Below the pieces are notes generated by a model. The model saw only the letters and a list, made by a program, of their open reading frames with translations. It was not told the origin of the DNA and did not search any database. A stretch of DNA of 18,845 nucleotides from Bacilli bacterium. GTDB taxonomy: Bacteria > Bacillota_I > Bacilli_A > RFN20 > CAG-826. Location: NCBI GenBank assembly GCA_017618495.1, contig JAFZUD010000188.1, positions 1-18,845 on the forward strand, given 5' to 3'. Positions 6,614-13,682 of the stretch are shown here, one piece after another; positions within the stretch are counted from its first letter, which is position 1; each line of letters starts with the position of its first letter. The position numbers were made by a program, and so were the translations under genes.

Positions 6614-8071
6614 TTAATCCTCATCAGGCGGAATAACCGTCTTTTTATTACTCTTCTTCGAAGAGCCTTTGTATGGCTCATATGGGCCGATATAGTCATC
6701 GCCTGTGACTAGGCCATAGTCATTAAGCGAATTGGTGACCATCGTCTTCTTGATGGCCTTTCTACTAAGCTGCCTAGTCTCATAAAGGGTCTCACTAGAA
6801 AGCTTTCGCTGATCGTAGGTCTGAAGCTGAAGGTCGACGAATGTTTGACGCGAAGCGTATGGCAGTTGTTCGCCTTGGCCTCTCGAGTGATACAAAGCCG
6901 CAACGATACCTGAGGCGATAAGGACGAAGTAGAAGGTCGCGATACGCCAAAGGATTTGGGTGGACATAACGTTCGCCGAAGGGGTCCTGATGACCGATAA
7001 GCCAGTTTCCGTGACGGCGTAGGTCTCAACGAAGAAGCCGTTGAACATGGAGTTATAGACGATTTCGGAAATACCTGCTCCGCCAGGGAGAGGGACTAAG
7101 CCGGAAACCATTTGGTGGAAAGCACTCCTGAAGCAAGCGTCGTTAAGACGGTCAAATCTGAAGCCTTCGTTCGCACCATAAGCGTTAAGCGCTAAGCCAG
7201 AGAAATATGGGATCGAGAATCTGATGGCGAGGATGCAAAGGAAGAGGAAAACGATGAGGATGGTGACAGGGATGTTGGCCTGTAAACGCCTAAGCTCAAT
7301 CTTGAAGTTTTCGACCTGAATTCTTAAATTCTCACGGGTTTTGTCAGGTTTTTTGATAATTTTGATCTTCGCTAAGAAGCCGATTCCATAGTGCATGATG
7401 AAGTTATGGAACTTGTGGGAATAGCTCATTAAGAAGAGCATCAAGATGACTCCGACGTTGACCGCGAAGCCGATGATGATGAGAGGGAGCATCGTGATGG
7501 TGCCATCCCATCCGAAGAAGGAGAAGTTCTCGATCTTGAAGGATTTGATGGACATGATGTCATTCCACTCAAGGATGAGGGCGAAGATGTCGAAGATGAT
7601 GAGGGCGGTTTGGTAAAGGATGAACCACATGACCATGATGGATGCGGCGTTAGAGACCTCGATGCCCTGCTTCTTCATCGTGTAGACCTGCATGACCTGA
7701 CCACCGCTGGCGCCTGGGGTGACGTTGTTATAAAAAGCGCCGATCATCGCGTTAGCGAGGCCTTGGTGGAAGTAATACTTCCTCGTGTATAAACGGCAGA
7801 AGACAAGGATGATGAGCGCTTCGATGAAGTAGGACAAAAGCATTAAGCCACCGATGACGGCAAGCCAAGCTGGATCGCCGTTTGCGAGAGCGTTTCCGAT
7901 AATCGCGAAACCTTTTTGGATGTCGCCTTCACCAGCGCTATAAAGCGAAAGAAGCAAAGAAAGAAGGGTCAAGAAAGTAACGAGAAGAAGACTTAAAATA
8001 GCCGTCTTCCTGCTCGACTTGTGTTTTTCTTTCTTCGGAGCTTCGAATATGAACTGCTCTTTTTTCGCCAT
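6614..8071 (-). CDS. Polytopic membrane protein of the LPG-synthase transmembrane (UPF0104/flippase-like) family
   Basis: This 485-residue integral membrane protein has hydrophobic spans at about 23-45, 67-92, 142-167, 190-216, 268-290 and 378-395. The family marks are NNVTPGASGGQ (115-125) and PLPGGAGISE (327-336), both typical of the transmembrane half of MprF-type proteins. The C-terminal aminoacyl-transferase domain of true MprF is absent; instead there is a charged cytoplasmic tail of about 90 residues. Stand-alone members often accompany glycosyltransferases and are thought to help synthesise or flip lipid-linked products. The next gene is a lipid-type GT4 enzyme 2 bases away, which fits. 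The ATG at 8071 has no SD. Its upstream frame closes with a TAA a few codons before the start, and no internal Met precedes the first span, so the start is sound. It probably has its own promoter (8110-8138). Confidence 0.9.
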   Translation of the reverse strand: MAKKEQFIFEAPKKEKHKSSRKTAILSLLLVTFLTLLSLLLSLYSAGEGDIQKGFAIIGNALANGDPAWLAVIGGLMLLSYFIEALIILVFCRLYTRKYYFHQGLANAMIGAFYNNVTPGASGGQVMQVYTMKKQGIEVSNAASIMVMWFILYQTALIIFDIFALILEWNDIMSIKSFKIENFSFFGWDGTITMLPLIIIGFAVNVGVILMLFLMSYSHKFHNFIMHYGIGFLAKIKIIKKPDKTRENLRIQVENFKIELRRLQANIPVTILIVFLFLCILAIRFSIPYFSGLALNAYGANEGFRFDRLNDACFRSAFHQMVSGLVPLPGGAGISEIVYNSMFNGFFVETYAVTETGLSVIRTPSANVMSTQILWRIATFYFVLIASGIVAALYHSRGQGEQLPYASRQTFVDLQLQTYDQRKLSSETLYETRQLSRKAIKKTMVTNSLNDYGLVTGDDYIGPYEPYKGSSKKSNKKTVIPPDED

Positions 8072-8075
8072 AAGT

Positions 8076-8106
8076 AAAAACGTTTAGTCTCAATTCCGAG
8101 ACTAAA
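8076..8106 (-). terminator. Hairpin plus T run between the SNF2 gene and the membrane-protein gene
   Basis: On the minus strand a perfect 9-bp stem TTTAGTCTC / GAGACTAAA with the loop GGAATT is followed by CG and TTTTT. It should terminate the SWIM-SNF2 operon 49 bases after its TAG. It also lies only 4 bases before the ATG of the next gene, so in mRNA from the local promoter it would form most of the 5' leader. Confidence 0.7.
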
Positions 8107-8109
8107 AGA

Positions 8110-8138
8110 ATTCTATCACGAGTGTCTTGCGCGATAAA
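8110..8138 (-). promoter_or_regulatory. Extended -10 promoter for the membrane-protein operon
   Basis: On the minus strand TGA-TAGAAT (8118-8110) is an extended -10 with 5 of 6 consensus bases. TTTATC (8138-8133), spaced 17, is a weak -35. The predicted transcript starts near 8103, inside the hairpin at 8083-8106, giving a leader of about 30 bases without an SD. Confidence 0.5.
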
Positions 8139-8140
8139 CC

Positions 8141-8152
8141 CGCGTATACGCG
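8141..8152. repeat. 12-bp perfect palindrome beside a predicted -35 (operator candidate)
   Basis: CGCGTATACGCG is a perfect inverted repeat lying 2 bases from the predicted -35 of the membrane-protein operon and just past the SNF2 stop codon. Its position would suit a regulator binding site. No matching copy was noticed elsewhere in the window. Confidence 0.35.
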
Positions 8153-8154
8153 AA

Positions 8155-11100
8155 CTAACTGAGCAAGAATTTAATATCTTCGATATTGAGCTTCGAAATT
8201 GCTTCGTCTCCGCTCTTGATTACTTGATTATAAAGCTCGCGTTTGTTTTCTTGAAGTTGAATAACCTTCTCTTCGATCGAATTGTGGCAAATCAGTTTCA
8301 CAACGGAAACTGGTCTCTTCTGTCCAATGCGGTAAGCGCGGTCTGTGGCCTGCTCTTCTGCAGCCACGTTCCACCAAGGATCAAGATGGACGACGATGTC
8401 CGCTCCGTGGAGATTAAGACCAGTACCTCCAGCCTTAAGGGAAACGAGCATAACGTTAACGTCGTTTTTCGTGTTGAAACTCTCAGCCATGCTTAGACGA
8501 TCATCGGCCTCTGTAGCGCCGTAGATGTAGTAAGATTTCACTCCAGATTCTCTTAAGAGAATAGTTAGGTGATCAAGAACCTTCGTAAAGGAAGAGAAGA
8601 CAAGGACTTTATGCCCTGCTTCCACCGCAATCGTGATGTATGAGAGAGCATACGCCATCTTGGCGGATTCCTCGCTGAAACCATCAAGGAAGGCGGATGG
8701 GTCAACGCAGATTTCACGAAGCCTTGTGAGGAGAGGCAAAACTGAGAAGAGGCCCTTCTCGGAATACTTGTCTCCCTTGGTTGGATCTTCTCTCTTCTGC
8801 CTGATCTTATTTCTCGTATCGACAAGGACGGCATCGTAATACCTTCTTGCCTCGTCGTTCATCGTGAGGGTGATGATCTCGGTTGTCTTCTTTGGAAGGT
8901 CTTTAAGGACTTCCGCTTTAGTTCTTCTGAGAAGGAACGGAGTGATCTTTCTAGACAAGGATCCCCTGGCTTTAACTTGATCTCCGGCAAGAATGTACCT
9001 TGTCTTGAAGATATTGAAAGAATCGAGATATCCAGGCATCAAAAAGTCAAATATCGCCCACAAATCCGCCATGGAATTCTCAATAGGTGTGCCAGTTAAG
9101 GCGAATCTGCAAGAGGAATTCAATGTACGCACAGCCTGGGATTTTAGGGCCGCACCATTCTTGATGTATTGAGCCTCGTCGGTGATCAAAACCTCGAACT
9201 GTTTGTTCTTGTAGAGGGCCTCATCGTTCCTCATCGAATCATATGAGGTGATGAAGAACGATTTCTTGTTGTTCTTGATCTTTCCAATTGCTTTGACTCT
9301 TTCGTCTTTGGTTCCGTCGATGACAAAAGCCTCTAAGGCTGGCGCCCAACGTTTGAATTCGCTGAGCCAGTTATAGATGACGCTCTTCGGAGCGATGATG
9401 AGGGATGGCTTTTCTTCCTTAAGGCCTTCAAGGAAAGAAATGACCTCAAGGGTTTTTCCTAAGCCCATGTCATCGGCGAGGATGCCGCCAAGATGATATT
9501 TATGGAGAACGGTAAGCCACTTGATGCCGGCTTCCTGATATGGTCTAACAACACGTTTCACCTCTTTGGTTGGAGAGATCTCTGTTTCTTTGAAGTTGGA
9601 GATGTCATCGATGATGCGTCCGACAAAGTCGGAGAACTCAATTTTCGTTCCTTCTTCTTCAAGAGCAAGGAGTTTGAAAGCTTCGTAGATTGGTTGCTCA
9701 TCCACTTCCATCTTGTTGGTCATCTTCACGGATTCCTTGATCTCGGAAGCGACGCTTAAATCCTCATCCTTGAGGAGGATGTAGTCTCCACGGAGGAGGA
9801 CGTATTTCTTCTTCTTTTTGTAGGAGTCGAGAATCCTCGAAACCTCTTCTGCGGAGAATTCCTTGGACTTAATGGAAACGGATAGCCAATCGATATTGTT
9901 CTTGATGCTGATGGCAAGAGATTCTGGTCTCCTCACTTTAGTGTTCTGGAGTTTCTCAGAAAGCATGACATCGGCAAGGCTCTTAAGTTTGGTGAGGTCC
10001 TGCTGGAGGAACTTAAGGATCTTATCTGCATCTTTGAGGGCGCCGTTCTCTAATCCTCCGACGTTCTCAAGTTCTCTATCGAAAGCGCTGAGCGATGCTT
10101 TGTAGTAATAATTCTCATCAAGCTCATCCCTGTCTTTGATTTCGCCAAACAAGGTGTAGATGGTTCTGAAGGTGATGTGCCCTTCTTCATTCATGTCGAG
10201 ATAGAGCGAGATGCGTAACTGATTCTCGTCCTTTGGCATTGTTCCGTTGAGGGAGTATTCCAGAGGAATCTTCTCGAAGATGATGTCTTTGATCGCAGAG
10301 AGATCGACGTCTTTGTGTTCTAGGAAGAAGCCATAGACTCTGCCCATTGTCTCATTCGGGAAATGATAGACCTCGATGAGGCCTGCACCCTTATCGAGAA
10401 GGATGATGTGCTCAGAATTGACGATGCTCCTAAACATCTCGACTGTTCTTAATGGAGGCTGGAATTCGAGTTCCTCGCTAGGAAGGACTTTGTATCCGGC
10501 TTGATGAACTTCAGAGTCGACATAGTATTGCTCGTTACCAAAATGGACATATTTGCCACGGACGATATTGAGAAGCTTGGCCAATTGGCTAACACCTAAA
10601 GTAACAGGCGTGCTTGTGTTATATTCCTGCCTGCGGTTACAGACGTTCACGAAGAACTTAAGGATCTCTAAGCTCGTCTCATCAAAGACCTCTGGCGTCG
10701 GCATGAGAGAGTATCTTCTGAACTTATACATCTCACCATTAGTGAAGCAATTGATAAAGGTCTTGAGGTTCTCGATCTTGATGGATTTGTCATCCTCATC
10801 GTTAAGGGTGACCTCAACGGTGAATTTGTTCTCATCAAGTATCTGTCTGAAGGTCAAAGCGACCTCTATCTTTCCTAGTGGGGTGTACTTTTCCGCCTCT
10901 TCTTCCTTTGCCTTTTTCTTCTCGTCAACCTTGATGAAATTCAAAAAAACCTTGCGAATCCTTGCTCTTTTTTCAATTTGAGCGGCAGAAAGAGGCATTA
11001 TTGGCTTTATTAAGTTAGCGATTGGCTTATAGATTTCGCTCAGCTCATTAGCTGGAAGCGAGGTCTCTTTCTCGAAGAGGTAAACATAGAGGGCTTTCTG

Positions 11101-11373
11101 TTCTGGGAGCAATCCAACGAATGGAGAGTTCTTGCCAAAGCGTTCAAGAGGTCTTCCATCTCCCTGGACCTCAAGATAGATATATTGCGATTCGTTTGGA
11201 GTCGAATCCAAAGAGAACGCTTCATAGACGATCGTCTCGTTGTCTTTGTCGTAAGAGAAGGCAACGCCAAAACGACCACTCTCGAGTTTCTGGAGAATGC
11301 TGTAAGTGGTTAACCCCTTACGATATTCAGCGCATAGCGCTTTTCCTATTTGCCCTGCCTTAGTGAGAAACAT
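8155..11373 (-). CDS. SNF2-family (YwqA-like) DNA-dependent ATPase/helicase
   Basis: This is a 1072-residue protein. The N-terminal half (about 150-520) resembles the bacterial SNF2-helicase-associated region. The motor begins near residue 605. Motif I is DDMGLGKT (634-641), motif II is DEAQ (732-735), motif III is LTGTPIENS (759-767), and the second RecA lobe ends with GGTGLNLHGAD and QATDRAYRIGQ (1008-1018, arginine-finger region). All catalytic motifs are intact. Such proteins use ATP to translocate on or remodel DNA-protein complexes; the bacterial role is poorly known. The start ATG has GAGGTG close upstream and overlaps the SWIM-protein gene by 14 bases. In Bacillus the pair ywqA-ywqB has the same make-up (recalled). 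It ends with TAG, the only stop codon in the window that is not TAA. Some bacterial SNF2 proteins take part in phage defence, but nothing around this one indicates that. Confidence 0.96.
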   Translation of the reverse strand: MFLTKAGQIGKALCAEYRKGLTTYSILQKLESGRFGVAFSYDKDNETIVYEAFSLDSTPNESQYIYLEVQGDGRPLERFGKNSPFVGLLPEQKALYVYLFEKETSLPANELSEIYKPIANLIKPIMPLSAAQIEKRARIRKVFLNFIKVDEKKKAKEEEAEKYTPLGKIEVALTFRQILDENKFTVEVTLNDEDDKSIKIENLKTFINCFTNGEMYKFRRYSLMPTPEVFDETSLEILKFFVNVCNRRQEYNTSTPVTLGVSQLAKLLNIVRGKYVHFGNEQYYVDSEVHQAGYKVLPSEELEFQPPLRTVEMFRSIVNSEHIILLDKGAGLIEVYHFPNETMGRVYGFFLEHKDVDLSAIKDIIFEKIPLEYSLNGTMPKDENQLRISLYLDMNEEGHITFRTIYTLFGEIKDRDELDENYYYKASLSAFDRELENVGGLENGALKDADKILKFLQQDLTKLKSLADVMLSEKLQNTKVRRPESLAISIKNNIDWLSVSIKSKEFSAEEVSRILDSYKKKKKYVLLRGDYILLKDEDLSVASEIKESVKMTNKMEVDEQPIYEAFKLLALEEEGTKIEFSDFVGRIIDDISNFKETEISPTKEVKRVVRPYQEAGIKWLTVLHKYHLGGILADDMGLGKTLEVISFLEGLKEEKPSLIIAPKSVIYNWLSEFKRWAPALEAFVIDGTKDERVKAIGKIKNNKKSFFITSYDSMRNDEALYKNKQFEVLITDEAQYIKNGAALKSQAVRTLNSSCRFALTGTPIENSMADLWAIFDFLMPGYLDSFNIFKTRYILAGDQVKARGSLSRKITPFLLRRTKAEVLKDLPKKTTEIITLTMNDEARRYYDAVLVDTRNKIRQKREDPTKGDKYSEKGLFSVLPLLTRLREICVDPSAFLDGFSEESAKMAYALSYITIAVEAGHKVLVFSSFTKVLDHLTILLRESGVKSYYIYGATEADDRLSMAESFNTKNDVNVMLVSLKAGGTGLNLHGADIVVHLDPWWNVAAEEQATDRAYRIGQKRPVSVVKLICHNSIEEKVIQLQENKRELYNQVIKSGDEAISKLNIEDIKFLLS

Positions 11374-12832
11374 GTTTCACCTCGTGGGGATAGACGCCCG
11401 CTTTCGAAAGCATATTATTCCTTGAGGCTATCGCTAGCCAGATGGAACGATATTCGTTATTGGAAGACACGCTCTTAAGGATGAATGGCTCAAACATGGC
11501 CGTATCCAAAGAGAAGTCGTGAGAGTAATCGAGATAGAGAAGTCCGTAGAAGAGGTCTTCCACCGCTTCTTTGGTCTTGGCTTTTGGATCTGTGAGTTTC
11601 TTTTTGACGAGATTCGTGACTTTGTCTTTTGTCTCGACATCCAAGTCTTCGCGGCAAAGATAAACTTCCTTGCAGGAAAGCTTCTTGATAGATAGAGCGT
11701 GCATATGCTCCGGAAACAAAGAACCATCACGGAGAAGGACGGCATTGAGGAAAGACTTGCTACCGAGAGCAGGCGATATACGTTTAGCGGCTTCTTTGAA
11801 TCTGTCCTTGCTCACGTATTTCCTTAAACGGAGATAGGAATCGAAATCGCTGTCGAACTCATAGAAGGCATCAAGAAGGAACGATTCAGTCTCTTCTTCG
11901 TTGCCGTAATCTTTGAGATATCCGTAGATGTCCTCAGGAATGTATTTCTGGTTATGGTTCTTATTTAAGAATTTGATGATCTTCCTGATGGAATCGATAT
12001 CTTTGCAGTCTTTGGCGCCTTTGATCGCTTCTCTATAGAAATTCGGGTTGGAGGAGAATGGGATGTGGTCGATGAGCGCACACGCAAAAGGTGCGTACAC
12101 CTGAAGATTATTAGGAATAACGACGGAGCTGCTGTTGAGGATGGAGACCGCTAAAGGCTTATCCTTCTTGTATACTTCCATGAAGCCTTTTTGAGCGAGG
12201 AACGAGAATTTGTCTTCGCTAAGGAAAGCGTTGAAGAGCTCCCCTAACGAATAGGCGTTTAAGTCCTTTGCGGTTTCAATCGCTTTGGCGACGAACTTCT
12301 CACTGATGCCTAAGTTATTGACCGCTTCGACGAAACATCTATGGACGCCGCCTTCAGCATCGCCATAGTAGAAGGCTTTGTAACATGTTGCGACATATAA
12401 CGCTGTGGCGTTTTCCAACTCATCTGAGCTCAGTTTGTCTTTGAGGTTGATGAGGTCTTCCTTCGCTTTGCGAAGACCATTCAGCGACTTCCTCGTATAT
12501 GCGTCGTTAATGGAACCGACGATTCTCTGATACGTTCCCTTTCCGACTTCTTCGGTCTCTTTCTCCGTAGAAGCGGCAAGAGAATAAAGAACTGCAGCCT
12601 CGTGTTTGCAGTTATGCGGATATGGGCATGAGCATTCCATATCGACGAGCTTGTTCTCGCCATCGAAAACGAGATGGACTTTATATGATTTGCCACCCGT
12701 TCCCTGGACTGATGCGTGGACATGATTGTTGGCGTTCAAAATGACACGGACTTTGCCGCTATTGAAGTAGTCCTTTCCCCTTTGAAGGATCTCGGGAGCG
12801 AATGTTGAGAAATCAATTGAATATAGTTTCAC
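11360..12832 (-). CDS. SWIM zinc-finger protein (YwqB-like), partner of the SNF2 ATPase
   Basis: This 490-residue protein carries an N-terminal SWIM finger: Cys67, Cys69, Cys75 and His77 in ECSCPYPHNCKHEAAVL (CxCx5CxH). It is preceded by the usual lead-in ILQRGKDYFNSGKVRVI (15-31), in which RG..Y..G.V is characteristic. The rest is helical with no recognisable catalytic site. SWIM fingers bind DNA or proteins, and in many bacteria the finger is fused to the SNF2 protein; here it is a separate overlapping gene. The start is the GTG at 12832: an in-frame TAA lies only 9 bases upstream, and no other start precedes the conserved region. There is no SD at a usable distance. A TATAAG box ends 8 bases before the GTG, suggesting a leaderless message. 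Confidence 0.9.
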   Translation of the reverse strand: MKLYSIDFSTFAPEILQRGKDYFNSGKVRVILNANNHVHASVQGTGGKSYKVHLVFDGENKLVDMECSCPYPHNCKHEAAVLYSLAASTEKETEEVGKGTYQRIVGSINDAYTRKSLNGLRKAKEDLINLKDKLSSDELENATALYVATCYKAFYYGDAEGGVHRCFVEAVNNLGISEKFVAKAIETAKDLNAYSLGELFNAFLSEDKFSFLAQKGFMEVYKKDKPLAVSILNSSSVVIPNNLQVYAPFACALIDHIPFSSNPNFYREAIKGAKDCKDIDSIRKIIKFLNKNHNQKYIPEDIYGYLKDYGNEEETESFLLDAFYEFDSDFDSYLRLRKYVSKDRFKEAAKRISPALGSKSFLNAVLLRDGSLFPEHMHALSIKKLSCKEVYLCREDLDVETKDKVTNLVKKKLTDPKAKTKEAVEDLFYGLLYLDYSHDFSLDTAMFEPFILKSVSSNNEYRSIWLAIASRNNMLSKAGVYPHEVKHVSH

Positions 12833-12840
12833 GAGGATAT

Positions 12841-12846
12841 CTTATA
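12841..12846 (-). promoter_or_regulatory. -10 box of the SWIM-SNF2 operon, 8 bases from a GTG start
   Basis: TATAAG on the minus strand (5 of 6 consensus bases) ends 8 bases before the GTG at 12832, so transcription would start at or within a base or two of the start codon. No good -35 is seen at 16-18 spacing. Confidence 0.45.
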
Positions 12847-12929
12847 CCCTCATTTGTTACTAGCAAAATCTTTTAAATAGTCGAAATTTGTTCTTTTTCG
12901 GTGGTTGCTAGCATTCAAAAAGGCAAAAA

Positions 12930-12938
12930 TGCTATACT
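12930..12938 (+). promoter_or_regulatory. Extended -10 promoter of the thioesterase gene
   Basis: TGC-TATACT is an extended -10 with 5 of 6 consensus bases. It ends 11 bases before the ATG at 12950, so the transcript should start near 12945 and leave about 5 leader bases and no SD. An in-frame TGA at 12938-12940 means no start upstream of 12950 is possible. Confidence 0.6.
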
Positions 12939-12949
12939 GAACGGCGTTT

Positions 12950-13660
12950 ATGAGACAGAAAACGAGAATATTAAGTTGCTATTGCGACATGACGGGAAAC
13001 TGCCGTCTATCTAACCTCCTTAAGATCATCCAGGAGATCGGCGCGAGAGACATCGCCAACAGAGGTTTTGGCAAAGACAAGATCTTTGACCAAGGCATGC
13101 GTTGGGTCATCTCCAGAATCGCCACAAAGGTGAACCGCATCCCTGCTTATGATGAGGAGATCGAAATCGTCACTTTCCCAGAGCCACCGAAATGGTTCTT
13201 CCTCCCTCGTTTCACTTCCGTCCTCGATATGAAAGGCAACGTCCTTCTTGAGTGCGAGACCATTTGGGCAATCATCGACTCCAAGAGCAGGAAGCCAGTC
13301 CTTCCAAAACAGATCAACCTCGATATCGAATATGGGGACGAATTCCCTAAGACCCTCGGTGTCGATAGCAAGATCGTTCCTCTTGAGACGGATAAGACCT
13401 TAGACAGAAAGATCCTCTTCACCGACTGCGACATCAACCAGCACATGAACAACACGGTTTATGTCGAGTGGGCTACCGACCTCCTTGGAGGCGATTACCT
13501 TAAGAGCAAGAAGCTCGTCGATTGGAGAATGGCATACCATACCGAAGCAAAAGAAGGCGAAACCCTCACGATGAATTACGCCTTTAAGGATGATGTGCTT
13601 TATGTCATTGGCCAAGTAGGCGAAAGAAAAGTCTACGAAGTCTGGCTAAAATTCGAATAA
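12950..13660 (+). CDS. Acyl-ACP thioesterase family protein
   Basis: This 236-residue protein has the double hot-dog build of bacterial FatA/FatB-like thioesterases, which release free fatty acids from acyl carrier protein in the cytoplasm. The N-terminal hot-dog starts with YCDMTGNCRLSNLLKIIQEIG, and PKWFFLPRFTSVLDMKGNVLL (about 80-100) is the typical strand pair. The second hot-dog carries DINQHMNNTVYVEW, giving Asp161, Asn163 and His165, the D-x-N-x-H active-site motif. Glu199 is at about the right distance to be the fourth catalytic residue of plant FatB enzymes (inferred). It is a single-gene unit, divergent from the SWIM gene, with a promoter almost touching its ATG and a terminator at 13691 inside the opposing gene. 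Chain-length specificity cannot be read from the sequence. Confidence 0.93.
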   Translation: MRQKTRILSCYCDMTGNCRLSNLLKIIQEIGARDIANRGFGKDKIFDQGMRWVISRIATKVNRIPAYDEEIEIVTFPEPPKWFFLPRFTSVLDMKGNVLLECETIWAIIDSKSRKPVLPKQINLDIEYGDEFPKTLGVDSKIVPLETDKTLDRKILFTDCDINQHMNNTVYVEWATDLLGGDYLKSKKLVDWRMAYHTEAKEGETLTMNYAFKDDVLYVIGQVGERKVYEVWLKFE

Positions 13661-13682
13661 CGTCAGCAAAACCTGCTTAAAT

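Noticed and set aside
8155..12832. Phage-defence system built on the SNF2/SWIM pair
   Set aside because: There is no nuclease, methyltransferase, protease or other effector beside it. The surroundings are housekeeping genes, and the pair matches the common ywqA/ywqB type.
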